This document shows, in pieces, positions 23,101-34,076 of a stretch of DNA of 64,000 nucleotides. Origin of the DNA: Paraphysomonas bandaiensis. Lineage: Eukaryota; Chrysophyceae. Both the position numbers and the translations under genes were made by a program. The DNA lies in NCBI GenBank assembly GCA_965644295.1, contig CBFFRP010000520.1, positions 1 through 64,000 of the forward strand, in the 5' to 3' direction. How positions within the stretch are numbered: position 1 is the stretch's first letter; each line of letters opens with the position of its first letter. The notes beneath the pieces were generated by a model. The model worked only from the letters and a program-made list of their open reading frames with translations, did no database searches and was not told the origin of the DNA.

Positions 23101-25129
23101 GACTCGCCCTCCGAAACAATTCAATGGGAATCTAGTGCCGAATCCGGCACCACACGGTCAAGTGGATCGTGTGCACCAGCGTATGGCCAAACGCGGTAAC
23201 AAGTCTGCTGATTCATCGGGAGATTGGGAAAATCAGGGTACACCTGAAGGGCCAAGTAAGGTCCGTGCTACAGCAAAACAACAATTTTTAGCTGGTAGAA
23301 AGAGTGTTCTCCGAAGCAGGAGAATGGCCAGGAAACGGGTAATTGTAAATATACATAAACTTGGTGATGGTGTATATACATGTGATGTAAATGCTAAACA
23401 TGTATTAAATCATATGGCACATGACACACAATGTATATCAAAATTACATACAAACAATATTGATATTGTTATGCATGCTATCAGTAATTGCGATGACATT
23501 GACGAGCTAACCGATACACCAAAGAGTGTTCAAGATGCTATTTCAGGTAAATATAAACAGCAGTGGATCGATGCCATCAATAGAGAAATATCCACTCTTC
23601 AGAGGAAAGGATGCTGGAGATACACTGCGTTACCACCTGGAGCAAGAGCCATAAAGGGGAAACTCATATTCAAAATAAAAAGAAAACAGAATGATATCAA
23701 ATTCAAGGCTCGACTAGTCGCACAGGGTTTTACTCAAATCCAAGGCATCGATTATAATGATACATACAGCCCCGTCGCGAAGGCTACATCACTACGTACA
23801 ATTATTGCCCTTTCGACTATTATGAAACTCAAATTGCACCAAATCGATTTCACAACTGCGTACATCAATGCTGACCTCGAAGAGGACATATACATGCATC
23901 CCCCTCCTGGCATGGACGTCCCTGACGGAAAAGTCCTCAAACTGATGAAAAGCATCTATGGTCTAAAGCAAGCAGGTCTTAACTGGTATAAGTGCTGTAC
24001 AAATTTTATGCTAGATATGGGTTTCACCAGACTAATATCTGACCCGTGTATATTCAAAAAGCAGATTAATGGCAGGATTATGCTAATAGCCATGTATGTG
24101 GATGATATTATTATAGCATCTACATCCGACACTGATATCCAACAATTCAAAGACCATTTATCCAAAAAGTTCGAAATTACGGATCTCGGACTCCTAGATT
24201 ATTACTTGGGCATCTCCATTCATCAAGATTTTGACAAAAATATCACGACTCTCAGTCAGGAGCAGTATGTCAGAAAACTACTGGACAAATTCAATATGTC
24301 CAACTGTAAACCCATGTCAACACCTATGTTACTGTCTTTCAACTATGATTTACATGAATACAATCATCTTTCAGAGTCAAATCAAAGTTATGTTCAGAAT
24401 TTCCCCTACAAGGAGCTCATAGGTTCCCTAATGTATCTAGCTGTATGCACTCGACCGGATATCGCCTACGCAGTCAATACTCTTGCCAGATTTTCTGATA
24501 TGCCTAATCTAACTACCTGTAATGCTGCGTTACATGTTCTTAGGTATCTCAAAGGCACTGCTAAGCAAGGATTGATATATTCTGGATCCCACATAACATT
24601 GTCAGGATACTGCGATAGCGATTGGGCACGATGTCACCTCACTCGACGGTCCACTACAGCTTTTACATTCTTCATAGGTAATTGTCTTATATCATGGCAA
24701 TCTCGATTACAGACAACTGTGGCATTGTCATCTACTGAAGCTGAGTATATGGCTCTATCGTCAGCAGCTCAGGAAGCATTATGGCTACGCTCTTTATTAT
24801 CAGAAATTGGTTTCAAACTTCCATTCTCAACAACTATTTGGTGCGATAATAAAGGGGCAGTCCAATTATGTTACAATCCTACTCATCATCGTCGTACGAA
24901 ACATATTGCGATACGGTATCATTTCATTCGAGAAAATATTGCCGAAAACCAATTGACTGTTGACCATATTCCCACCACGTCAATGTTAGCCGATCTTCTC
25001 ACGAAACCACTAGGAGCAACTAATTTTCTTCAATTGCGAACTACATTGATGGGGGAGCTGGGTTCGACATCCCATCCAGCAGCAACAGGAAGCGATCAAC
25101 AACCTCAGAGACACCTAAATCACAATTAA
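20168..25129 (+). CDS. Copia Gag-Pol polyprotein, intact single frame
   Basis: 1653 codons without a stop or frameshift. Gag is followed by a CCHC zinc knuckle (CFRCDGKGHIASEC, from residue 288), then the protease motif LDSGCTVS with Asp384. The integrase has the HHCC finger (HKRLAHSS ... CDGCASGK) and catalytic Asp587, Asp652 and Glu688. Reverse transcriptase has YVDD at 1310-1313 and RNase H has YCDSDWA with Asp1483. All catalytic residues are present, so the polyprotein looks functional. Gag and Pol in one frame implies that the Gag:Pol ratio is set by something other than a frameshift. No envelope-like gene follows. Confidence 0.97.
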   Translation: MSVKVTSYDSTDSDSTTDKRKDSMPKFDAKNFSRWQKKCRAWFYRKPKIVYTLQNDHPIEPEAGENSDDEDYQYRLEQYQDAKRYYDEGNNYLWSVIASSIIGQNEEAEGILENVPDGDGKTAWTDLLNHFKEKTTNDVITDLIGQFQSIKIKKGQSIINFLDAVEKLRNKLINYGHRISDQDLISRIRQGLVSKENMTYRELAINLQMHPIDDYKTLIRRLRGLGSSSVGMLLSSNEETKTDSIQLAASKPPFFKSKVNSKRKKGTSFRNRSNKPKHDKRTDKDIKCFRCDGKGHIASECKHSWERIQQMKSSSGNKSTSRKFKKVRFQTHQSTENDESDQFADYEDSGPLQQKGRDFGGVGYPTNDETNFVFDQEAGMGTLDSGCTVSITPEAGYITNYEECLTDIQTAKSGSTMTSSGHGRLGIIPKCKHVEHASRTLVSISQLDDLGYKILFGNQSVEIYKDEILLSKGKRVGGLYEIPLTDLGTPIDESHLASTASGPLATLAHKRLAHSSIGLIQKAVQSKLVTGIKLTKSEMNATSLPGGLCDGCASGKSHRRKHRHAIRQMLLKRVRRANELGELVVADFSGPHAPEAIITGNRYILGMTDVASRHQWDSYGPTRDEDFVIQSIQKVVMYLRSKGKRLQHYHADGGKELVSRKVLEYLQSIGATWTFNSPYTPEDNPFQERSWRTTKERALSSLIDSGLPPNFWEQASRATIHIKNRLPCQTAKGFMSPLQFIENEIPDLSYARIWGCKCFVNIDSSLRKNNWDRHSWPGYFMGYREDGPGYIVFVPALRDFVMSGHVFFNECVPPADKRYFKEINEIFRENETSRTVESFKYLIGLAHVDPDDGLTYVTTQIKLRKGLIAAYRGLVDDSGDKTRLIQLDDPIHAADVEKYTEEYIELKAVGLKCITSRSKTPIHKSSKSDQDPDTVIGSPAPAATSRGSGENLRHHDAAQERISSHRCEPTHSDAKIAKTRPPKQFNGNLVPNPAPHGQVDRVHQRMAKRGNKSADSSGDWENQGTPEGPSKVRATAKQQFLAGRKSVLRSRRMARKRVIVNIHKLGDGVYTCDVNAKHVLNHMAHDTQCISKLHTNNIDIVMHAISNCDDIDELTDTPKSVQDAISGKYKQQWIDAINREISTLQRKGCWRYTALPPGARAIKGKLIFKIKRKQNDIKFKARLVAQGFTQIQGIDYNDTYSPVAKATSLRTIIALSTIMKLKLHQIDFTTAYINADLEEDIYMHPPPGMDVPDGKVLKLMKSIYGLKQAGLNWYKCCTNFMLDMGFTRLISDPCIFKKQINGRIMLIAMYVDDIIIASTSDTDIQQFKDHLSKKFEITDLGLLDYYLGISIHQDFDKNITTLSQEQYVRKLLDKFNMSNCKPMSTPMLLSFNYDLHEYNHLSESNQSYVQNFPYKELIGSLMYLAVCTRPDIAYAVNTLARFSDMPNLTTCNAALHVLRYLKGTAKQGLIYSGSHITLSGYCDSDWARCHLTRRSTTAFTFFIGNCLISWQSRLQTTVALSSTEAEYMALSSAAQEALWLRSLLSEIGFKLPFSTTIWCDNKGAVQLCYNPTHHRRTKHIAIRYHFIRENIAENQLTVDHIPTTSMLADLLTKPLGATNFLQLRTTLMGELGSTSHPAATGSDQQPQRHLNHN

Positions 25130-25349
25130 CAAGCCACAAGCGACCTAGGTGGCTAGTTTGAGTTACACGGAGTTTTTACCATTTTTTTTACTTTTATTCA
25201 ATACATGATGCTGGACTAGAAGGATGGTCTCACAATATGGCATCTCTGCAGTTCGCTTATTATTGTCTAGTGACTGCTACTCTGGTTTTTACTCTCAGTG
25301 TGCATAAGTTCATATTCTCTCTATTATCTACGGTTCACTGATTATTTCA

Positions 25350-25360
25350 TTGAGGGGGCG
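25350..25360 (+). other. Polypurine tract
   Basis: TTGAGGGGGCG lies immediately before the 3' LTR, where plus-strand priming is expected. Confidence 0.7.
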
Positions 25361-25625
25361 TATTAGGATTCAGCTTAATACATGATTGTATCTGTGAGTT
25401 ATAATGTTCAATGAAATACACCATGAACTGAATTAGAGAGAGTATCTGTCGAAGATACGTGATCGTCATCATAACGTCGTCATTATCAGTTACACTTCTA
25501 ACTATTCCGTTGTGCATGATAGTACGTCCTATATTGTTATTCATAATTTTCACTCTATCGTGTTCATTACTTACACTCTAATAATCACAACATTGTTTTA
25601 CTATTATAAAGATCAATTCTTTATT
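25361..25625 (+). repeat. 3' LTR
   Basis: 265 bp, apparently identical to the 5' LTR, and followed directly by the GTGTC target duplication. Confidence 0.95.
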
Positions 25626-25695
25626 GTGTCCAGAGGTGCGGTTAGTCAAGGGGGGCACGACGTTTTTAGGGGAGGGTCAGAGATATGATTTATGA
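25626..25695 (+). repeat. Dispersed repeat R2, copy 1
   Basis: GTGTCCAGAGGTGCGGTTAG followed by CACGACGTTTTTAGGGGAGGG matches GTGTCAAGAGGTGCAGTTAA and GCGACGTTTAAGGGAGGG at 62734-62810. The match starts at the retrotransposon target site. Confidence 0.65.
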
Positions 25696-25765
25696 TTGAT
25701 TGCTGTGTTTGTGAGTTGTTCAAGCTCAGTTACGTAAGTTACCTCATTATCCAAATATGGTAGCT

Positions 25766-25872
25766 CCTTCAACAAAGTCGGAATCGCACCTTTTCGTGGT
25801 GTTCTGGGGGATAAGTTCCGGGAAGCTAACGTGAGCCGCATAATATAACATAGTCATCAGATAATTTTCTGT
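25766..25872 (+). repeat. DR-A repeat, left-end fragment (copy b)
   Basis: CAACAAAGTCGGAATCGCAC, CTTTTCGTGGTGTTCTGGGG and GCTAACGTGAGCCGCATA match the left end of DR-A. The AT-rich tract at 25890-25920 follows. Confidence 0.8.
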
Positions 25873-27550
25873 GCTCTCATATATATAATATAATATAATA
25901 TAATATATTATATTAATATGATGATGGTTTGTACGTACAACTATCCAGTAAAATACAATCCCTTTGAACACATGGAAAATATTTGTTTGGATTTCTTTCT
26001 TTGTTTTTTTCGTTAAAGTTCGAGAACTATTCAAGCAATAATATTCTTATTATTATACAAAATATTATTATTATTTTGTAAACAATTCTTAACTCTTGTA
26101 CAAAAGCACCGTGACAATAACTGTTTTGAGATAATCCTCTGCATTACAGCTTTAAGATGCTTTTGAAATCCATTCTCATTCCTTTTCCTCTCACTTTCTT
26201 GCGGTGTGCATAGATTAAATAAAGATATTATGAATCAGAAAACACCAAAACGAGCATCCACCGAGCCATCCATTCGTATACAGGCAGAGACAAGCGGCTC
26301 AAATGTGGACCAAAACTTGATGTGTGTCGCTTCCATATTTAGTACAAAATACTGTGGGGTGGACACGAGAAGTCGCGTGAGTGCACGTACAACTGCAGCC
26401 AAATCTGAAAATTCAGTACAAAGAATGTTCCGCTCCCAACTAAATAAGACCACCTTGTGAATAAATGTGACAAACCACTGCTGCTGAACGATCGCCTCAG
26501 AGAGAAGAGATCTTCCACTTTTTGTAAATTTTCTGTCCTTCCCTCGCGGCCATGGCTCATCTTTTCTTGTGGCAGACTAACGCTTTCATCCTAGTTAGAC
26601 CTCTACCCTACTATATTGGCACAGGTTTTTTAACGCCTATTGCTAAATAAAAAGACTTTCAATAACGCTTTCATCAAATGTAAACTCTTGGATTTTTTTG
26701 GATGGTTCACATACAGGTATTCCGGTCTCTCCACATAACAACAGAAACGGTTCAGAAGACATCCTCTACTTCACTCTCAGTGATGCCGTCACAGTCATCA
26801 TCTCTTGTTGCGGGACATATACGCATAAGTATTCCACAGGAATTCAAGCTACACTCCTCCAACTATGGCGGGGTGTGTTCATTGTTCATGTGATATATAT
26901 ATATATATATTATATAATAGTGAACATTATATATAAAATACATGGCATAGATAATACTCATCAGTCGGATCAGAGAGCCTTCCGTCCGACACGTACAAGA
27001 GGAAGTGATGAATTATACGTTCCTCAGCTTATTGGGGCGACGGTGTTATATATATATAATATGTCGATGAATACGCATATATCTAGTTCATTCCACTGAT
27101 ACGGATATCATCCGAACGGTACCCCTAACATACTGTCTGTAATAGAGGTGTGCCATCAATTTACAAGTAGCCATCGTAGGTTAAAAGCGTGCTAGAATAC
27201 AAACCAACAGCATTATAGGCAAATTATAGTCAACTAAACAAAATATTATCTCTCTGCTGTTGGATGAAAAGAGAGACTTGTCTTTCACTACGACTCGTAC
27301 TTCCTAGTGCTTCTTTTTTCTTATATCATCTTTGTTTTTAGTGTGCTCGTCAGTGTCTCACATTTGAAAGATACTCACCAGAGGTTTTAAAAATCCTAGG
27401 ATTTATGGGTAGTTGTTTTTGTATAGAGAGAAATGTTTAGCATGTTAGAATAATAACAATAATATTATAATATATTATAATATATTATATATATTTATAT
27501 GCAGAGAATTAGGGAAAGATGGATACAGTATAGACTACATACTATATTAT
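25873..27550. other. AT-rich repeat debris, no supported gene
   Basis: Open frames at 26206-26460 and 26698-27099 (+) lack recognisable features, and the latter runs through a TA repeat. Apart from the DR-A right end at 26.6 kb I see no further structure. Confidence 0.4.
26592..26668 (+). repeat. DR-A repeat, right-end fragment (copy c)
   Basis: GCACAGGTTTTTTAACGCCTATTGCTAA followed by AAGACTTTCAAT matches the right terminus of DR-A at 63865-63905. Confidence 0.7.
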
Positions 27551-27555
27551 AATAA

Positions 27556-27640
27556 AGTCGAGGTAAATTACGTATTATACCAAAACCTGGTAAAAAAGCG
27601 ATTTCACCAGGTTTCATATTATATATATCTAAATGTCGGG
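27556..27640 (+). repeat. Dispersed repeat DR-C, copy 1 (hairpin)
   Basis: AGTCGAGGTAA leads into a hairpin, AAACCTGGT ... ACCAGGTTT, followed by TCATATTATATATATCTAA. A second, degraded copy is at 54518-54597. Confidence 0.6.
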
Positions 27641-27644
27641 TCTA

Positions 27645-27925
27645 GTGTTGCTTCTAATGCAGATTGGGGTCACGCTGTTTCACGAATGGGTACATCGTGT
27701 TTGCTTCAGGTAGAACGCTCACTTGGCAGTCAATTTTACAAGTCACTGTATCAACTTCATCAATGCAGAGTCAGTATCAGGCCATGTATGCTGGTATGCA
27801 GTATGCAGGAACTGGAGGTGCTATAAACAATCTGGGACTAACCCTAACCCACCTCAAAGTGCTCGTGATTTGGCATTGAATCCACTGGTTCATAAGCGTT
27901 CGAAATATTATATTTAAAATGTTCA
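27645..27925 (+). pseudogene. Decayed copia RNase H fragment
   Basis: Split between frames but recognisable: TLTWQSILQVTVSTSSMQSQ, then YQAMYAGMQ in one frame, and ARDLALNPLVHKRSKYYI in another. These correspond to the copia RNase H block around the SSTEAEY and HRRTKHIAIRYH motifs of the intact element. Frameshifts and stops separate the parts, and its sequence differs from the young copia here, so it comes from another family. Confidence 0.75.
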
Positions 27926-27939
27926 CTGGATACGTAAAC

Positions 27940-28044
27940 CAGGGCTGCGTAACAATTACTTGCAATTAAATTGAAATTAGTAGCTAATAGCTCGCGCAAT
28001 CAACTACGACTATTTGCAACTCAATTAATTGTTACGCAGCCCTG
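27940..28044. mobile_element. hAT-type MITE, 105 bp
   Basis: The terminal inverted repeats match for 19 bp (CAGGGCTGCGTAACAATTA at both ends, inverted). The flanking octamers ACGTAAAC and ACGTTAAT agree at six of eight positions, which fits a decayed 8-bp hAT target duplication. It lies just downstream of the copia relic. A truncated relative is at 38306. Confidence 0.85.
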
Positions 28045-28683
28045 ACGTTAATATACATACATGTTGATCCGGATCATCCAACACTGCGATATTATAGCAT
28101 GTTGAGACAGATGATCAGAGTGCTGACATTTCTACGAAGTCATTTTGTGGTGAGATTAGAAACATCAGTGAGGTGAAATAATGAGAAAACCAGTGTATCT
28201 TTTGGATACTAAGTATATTTGCTCAATATTACAACATGTTATCCAATTTAGTGCACCATATGAATTATGAATAGATGTAACATTAACTCTTACTATATAT
28301 ATACTAGAAAATACATGACAGGACACCAAAAATGTTAACTAATTTCAACAATAACCCCCCACAAAACTGGGCTTTCTATAAACTTATATAATTTGACTTC
28401 ATTCACAGGATATCTGCTATGACTACTATGTACATCTCCTACAGACAACTGAGGAGCAGAATTGTATTTTCCCAAGTAATCACAAGAGAATTAGTTCATT
28501 ACAAACTCAAACGAAGGAACGAGTCATATGTGTCAATGAGCTGAGGATAAATACTTACAGTAGAACTAACAGTGCATCGCCATTTAAATGTTTTCTCAAC
28601 GATGAACATGATGAAGGATGATATCCAATCAAATTACTACATACATGCTCCCAAACACAGAGAGCTTAAATTTACTGCGTCGG
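28045..28683. other. Intergenic, downstream of RMD5
   Basis: AT-rich DNA with no gene or repeat that I can support. Confidence 0.4.
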
Positions 28684-30425
28684 CTAGAACTGTAAGTCCA
28701 TACAGTCGTCAGAGCGCATTTCGTGATAACAGGTTGGACACTTGAACCGTCCACCACGCTTCGGCAGAGATCTCATACTGGACTTGAGAATGACATGACC
28801 GCACAACAATAGCAGTGGACAGTTATCTGTGTAAAGATATCTGTGAACTCATAACGAAGCGCTATTCATTTCGGATACCTGATGTTGCAGTCTCTCGGGA
28901 AACGGGACAGGAAAAAACAGAATGAAATCTGTATAAAACAGTGACAAAAGGGGTAAATGCTACGTATGACTCACATAAGGTCGGGGTCGGCAGGGTAGTC
29001 GAGAACCATGGTGTCTAAGTCAGACCATTTGTGCTGCTGAGATCCCTGTGATATAGGGCGTAATGAAACGCCTTTCTTAACACTTGGGGCGGCCTCTATT
29101 CCTGTCATAGAGTGGAGCATATTTAACGTTAGCGAGGTGGGGAATAGGAAATTAGATTGGCACGCACCACTGCTGAGAAGGGTGATAAGGTGACTTCGGG
29201 ATGGCAAATCGTAAAGTTGTGCAGATGCTTGAATAAGATGCAAACTGGCTCTGCTAGAAGCCCACTCAAGTGTTAGCTGGGGATAAAATGCTGACCAAGG
29301 CAGAACTTCAGGACATGAAGCTATATCCTTTTCTGTAGATGTGACCACAGGTGTAGGGGACGAAAAAAGGAGACAACCCATGAGTTGCCTCAATTCACTC
29401 GAATACTGCTCATCCTGTGTACATGATGAAGTCACAAAATGAAAATCATGCTTAGAATATCGTACCCTGGAGTAGTAGAGAGGGAATAATGCATGCGCCA
29501 AATCCAGGGCAGTTGACTGATTACCAGCAGCAAGAAGTCTTAAATACCTCACGACCATAAGGTCGAATGTCAGCCTGTCAGGACCAATACCATTCCCGTC
29601 ACAAGCACTATTAAATTTATTTAAGGCCTCAGCATGCGTAGCAACCCAGTCCTCAGCTGCACATAGATCGCCAGCACCAAGACTCTGAAGCCAAACACAT
29701 CAGCCAAATATTTTTACATAGATATAGGGTCATGGACCTTTAGTATACTGTGTATGGACTGCATATGCTGTTCCTCTGCTTTAGACACCTTATAATGACC
29801 TGAACTCCTGAGGGCATCAACACATCCTGTCTGAGCTACTCTACACAAGTGCTCGCCCGTCAACTCCAAATATGGGTCCTCACTTGACGGAATCACAGGC
29901 GAACTGCGTAGTATAAGCAGTGTCACCACAGACTGCACTTCTCTTACCTGACTTCTAACGGGGCGTCTCCGACCTAAGCAACATCCGTTATACGTACGTC
30001 TGTACATATCTCTATCTATATACCTATATGTATGTATCTCTATCTATATACCTACGTACATATAGCTCTCATGTACACATCTATAAGTATGTCTCTCTAT
30101 ATACATATACATATACGCGAATCACCTTATCGAGGACTTTGGTGTACTTCGATATGACGGCATGATAACTCTTCAGCTGTTGAGTGATGCATTCGCTCTT
30201 ATCCTTCCCATCAGGTACCTCAACTCCTCCCTCTCCCTCTCTGTCTCCCTCTCTGTCTCCCTCTCTATCTCCCTCTCTGTCTCTCTCTCTGTCCATAGCT
30301 TCTGATATCTCCTGCATAAGAGACCGCAGAGACCCCATGATCTTACTCGAGGCCTGCTTCTGGGTACAGCGGAGCTTACTCAGACCGGACATAACGCCCT
30401 TGTCCTTCTCCGCTACACCGCTCAT
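28684..30425 (-). CDS. RMD5: RMD5/GID2-like E3 ubiquitin ligase subunit of the GID/CTLH complex
   Basis: Six exons: 30425-30126, 29973-29948, 29903-29738, 29684-28975, 28928-28879, 28826-28684. They join to 464 codons (introns 152, 44, 53, 46 and 52 bp). The middle aligns with RMND5 CTLH/CRA features (DWVATHAEAL; LTFDLMVVRYLRLLAAGN; ELRQLMGCLLF). The last two exons give the degenerate RING: FHSVFSCPVSRETAT, then CPLLLLCGHVI and FKCPTCYHEM, matching the SxFxCPxxRxxxT and CGH...CPxC pattern of RMD5. RMD5 pairs with MAEA/FYV10 as the catalytic core that, in yeast, degrades gluconeogenic enzymes. Residues near 50-70 form a DREG tandem repeat coded by GAGAGAGGGAGA-like DNA. It is divergent from a ZIP transporter 644 bp away. 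The first intron is repeat-rich. Confidence 0.88.
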
Positions 30426-31069
30426 GTTGGGCTATGTTATGCTAGTCTCTATAGATATATACACACTCTATTCTCTATAGACTTCTACGCAGAGACAGAC
30501 AGACTCTAGCTGTCATATGTACAGCACACTCAGCAGTATACTCAGCAGCAGTACGATTCGTAGCATGAAGTCCAGATTATCCTGACTGTGACCTGCCTGA
30601 TGTACACCTTATACAGCAGCATACGTACAACATACAGTGTCTTCTTCTATCAGGCGTGGACGTACTACGATCCTTCTGTTGTGGATAGACACGTAGACAT
30701 CTCTCCGTAGAATACTTGTACAGGAGTACACAGCACTGTGTATCCATATGGCAGACGTAGAGTACAGCAGTATTTTAAAGGTATACTGTGCGGTATAGTG
30801 AGTGGTGTGTAGTTCCACTATACGGTGTGTATATACAGCAGTATATGGTACATGTCTCTATGTATACTGCAGTGTAGTGTGCTGTACTGCTGTAGTGTAT
30901 CGTACAGAGGCTCCGCATAGAGGTGCACAGCAGCAAGTACAGCAGTCCCAGTCCCAGTGGATCATCCTCACCCTCATCCTCATCTCTCATCATTGAGCCA
31001 TAGATACAACAATCTCCTGCACTACAAGGACCTGCAATAGACTAGCATTGTATCTGTCTGGTTCTGATA
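30426..31069. promoter_or_regulatory. Divergent intergenic region, RMD5 / ZIP
   Basis: 644 bp filled with related short words: ACAGCAGTAT, GTATACTGC, GTACAGCAG, CTGTACTGCTG. The density of GTATAC and CAGCAGTA words is much higher than in coding DNA by eye. Likely a shared promoter. Confidence 0.45.
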
Positions 31070-32149
31070 ATGTCTCGAGGTCGTCGATCTAATAACAGTA
31101 ACGCTAGCAGGGACTGGAGTGGCTATCTGATTCTGTTGGCAGTCATCACAGTAACGATCGTGTTTGTTCCTGAGTCCATAGCAGATTCAGCGGGTAAAGT
31201 AACTGTTGGAGTGGTGTGGTACTGCGGGTGGATCACAGCTGTTTCAACTGGATTAGGAGTGCTGCCATTCTTCTTTGTTAGTAATCCGAACTCGTACTGG
31301 ATGGGAATATCAAACGCTATTGCTGGAGGCATGATGATCGCTGCCTCATACAGCCTCTTTGTAGAGGGGCTTGAGGCTAATGATGTACCAGGTATGAGTG
31401 ACATTGTTGTGGTTATATAATTCGATCTCGATTAACATGCGGGTATCCTGTCAATAGGATTTTACGGATATCACGCGGGTTTCCGCACTGTGTCTGGTTT
31501 TCTTCTTGGTGTGATTTTTATCGTGCTCACCAAGCGCGTACTAGATCAGTACGAAGGTCTTAAAATTGGGTCCGTGGAAGGGTCACGGATATTGCTCATC
31601 ATGTTCGTGATGACTCTACATTCCGTCTCAGAAGGAATCGGCATCGGTGTTGCTTTCGGTGGGTTTGTTACCACAAATATATCATCAAGAGTATGAGTGC
31701 TCAACTGAATTTTACAGGTGGTGAGCGAGGCACACATCTCGGCAAGTTTATTTCTCTATCGCTGGCGATGCACAACATTCCTGAAGGGCTGGCTGTAGCG
31801 CTGGTTCTCTCTTCAAGGCGAGTGTCCCGATTGCGCACAGGTATGCTGAAATTATGAGTGATATATTACGTTTTAATATTTCCTTTCAATCATAGCGCTG
31901 TGGTGTATTTTTACTTCCATACCACAGCCATTTATGGCCATTCCGGCCTTCCTGTTCATAGAGCACTTTACTCCCATGCTTCCAGCTGGGTTAGGGTTTG
32001 CTGCAGGGGCAATGATCTTTGTTGCTTTCTTCGAGCTGCTTGCAGAGGCAGTTCAAGAAACTTCCCTTACTCAGACCGCTACTGTCAGCACTGCATCTTT
32101 CTTACTCATGATCTATGCTCAGGAGTCAGTTAAAATATCAACCATGTAG
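31070..32149 (+). CDS. ZIP-family metal transporter
   Basis: Exons 31070-31391, 31458-31658, 31718-31840 and 31896-32149 give 299 codons (introns 66, 59 and 55 bp). Several hydrophobic spans are visible: [66 protein letters not shown] signature motifs are present: [14 protein letters not shown] in TM4 and [15 protein letters not shown] in TM5, whose His/Glu residues bind the transported metal. The layout (short, no long His loop) resembles the ZupT/ZTP29-like group, which moves Zn2+ or Fe2+ into the cytosol. Substrate and membrane are not determinable here. The C terminus is compact ([11 protein letters not shown]). Confidence 0.88.
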
Positions 32150-34076
32150 TGTGGAGTGCAGTAAGTGTACATAGCCTTCATTTCATCTGCCCCCCTGTCT
32201 GCCTGTATGTGTAGTAAAAACAGCAAAGCTTAGGCTTATAGGTGTAGCTATATCTGAAATGACAAACTGGCAAATGCAGGAGTATATTTTGCCACCTTAG
32301 CTATGCTATAATTATTTTTAAAGCAAGAGTTATGTCGCGCTTGATGTCCTACAATTACATAACAACTAACAACCTACCAAGGAAGCTACAACAACAGGAG
32401 TAGGAATAAACTACACAAAGAAATTGCATTTAAAGATACGGCTACAACATATCAACCTTACTAGCTTTCTAATATAGAATTCAGCGCGTACTGTGATTTA
32501 CAAAGCTCTATTCAGGTTTAAGTACAATAGACCTCTGTCCTCTGTAGCACATACACACACAACACATAATCTTTTTGAGAGAGTTATAAATATTATTTAC
32601 ATTATATGTCACAAAAGTGTATATTTCGCTGTTTGTGAGCAATTTGGTGTAATTTTCTAGTCGCATCAGAAATAGTGTATATATTGAAAGTCTTATTATT
32701 AGCAATAGGCGTTAGAAACCTGCACCAACTTAGTAGTTAGATGAATGCTAGACAAAATACTTAGACCTCTACCTGCAATCAGTACACACGTTCTTTATCC
32801 TACTATTTAGCGCTACGGAAACTGTTTGTGCGTCGCCGCAAGCACCAAGGTGCGACCACTTACGCTCTGAGTTCTTACGGTGAACATCCCGGATGCTTGA
32901 CTTCAGCAGGCAGCCCAATACCCCGGTTACCCATCAGGTGGGCCCTGTCCCTGATGCCCTTGAGGTGGACCCATTCCCGGATGCCTGTTTATTTGTCAGG
33001 GCCCAAAGACGTCTATACAAGTTGAGGGCTCTCTATATATATCTCTATATAGTTTTGTTTAAAATCTCATTATTAAGGATAGGTTGTGAATCTCATTAAT
33101 ACTCAATATATTTCAGTTTCATTACTATTTGGGCCAGATAAAGATATATTGGATTGCAATGTATTGCAGGTATTTATTCTTGCTTGCTGCAATATAATAT
33201 TAATTAATATATTAACAAAATTTGCCCTCGCAATAATATATTAATATATTATTTGTTGTTCATGCTTGTGTGTCCTTGAAAATATATATTAGATTAATCA
33301 TAAATCACAGAAGTCATCTATTATTACAATATATATATAATCTATATATTATATATATTATATAATATATATCGAATAATTCCAAGAACTATTCACCAAA
33401 TGGTAAACACTCCATACTGTGTTAAACGTAGTATGCTGTTCTACTCATATACAACTAAAGACTGTCCGATTATATTTTTTATATGATGATCTGTAAGTGC
33501 ATGCCAGGGTAAACAGTCAATAAGCAAGGTGTTAGTAATAATATGATCGCCATATCCGCCAATTTTGGTCACAACACCAAAATTATTATATTCGGTTCCA
33601 AAGTATTTCGACCACCATCTCTTTCATATTTATTGCACACAAGAAGGTGTTGCTTTACTTTTCTTCAAAGCAAGAAAACAAGAATACTAAAAGCGTACTA
33701 GCTGCTGTATTACTATTAGATTTTTATCATCATAATAAAATTGTAACTTCAATATATATTGCAATAATATTGTTATCAGGCCCTCATTACTATTGTTCCT
33801 GTCCTATATTGTTAATAATTCATGTATGTAGAGAAATATTATTCAACCTCTAGTCAAATAGGCTAAATTACTAAGTAGTCACATATACTTTGGTGCAAGA
33901 GAACCTAATGAAATAAGTATTTCAATATCTACATTCATTAAATAAATTATGACTACGTAAATACCATTAACATCTAATCATATTTGTCAACCTAACCATT
34001 GTGAACTGAATAACTTATATATGAATTACTTATTGGCCAGATTTTTACTCTTGACTAGGGTTTTACACTTTTCCTG
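32150..34076. other. Convergent intergenic, AT-rich, with DR-A
   Basis: Contains an inverted DR-A copy (32684-33022) and long TA-rich tracts at 33180-33370. No gene is supported. Confidence 0.45.
32684..33022 (-). repeat. DR-A repeat, copy d (inverted)
   Basis: The reverse complement matches the right two thirds of the 63.4 kb copy, from the AGACGTCTTTGGGCCC region to the terminus TTGAAAGTCTTATTATTAGC. The inner hairpin GCACC-TT-GGTGC is kept as AAGCACCAAGGTGCGACCAC. The left third is missing. Confidence 0.85.

Larger units (their letters stand above)
19893..25625 (+). mobile_element. Complete Ty1/copia LTR retrotransposon
   Basis: 5733 bp flanked by the 5-bp target duplication GTGTC (19888-19892 and 25626-25630). 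The two 265-bp LTRs show no difference by eye. The primer-binding site (TGGTAGCGAGA, from 20158) directly follows the 5' LTR and fits initiator Met-tRNA. A purine tract TGAGGGGGCG precedes the 3' LTR. Integrase precedes reverse transcriptase, which defines the copia order. Intact coding and matching LTRs point to a recent insertion. The downstream flank matches repeat R2 at 62.7 kb, so the element landed at the edge of an R2 copy. Confidence 0.97.

Noticed and set aside
26698-27099. 133-codon frame (+) with a TA-repeat-coded Tyr-Ile tract
   Set aside because: It runs through simple repeats and shows no domain; likely chance.
27838-27852. CTAACCCTAACCC, telomere-like
   Set aside because: Only two units, inside a copia RNase H relic.
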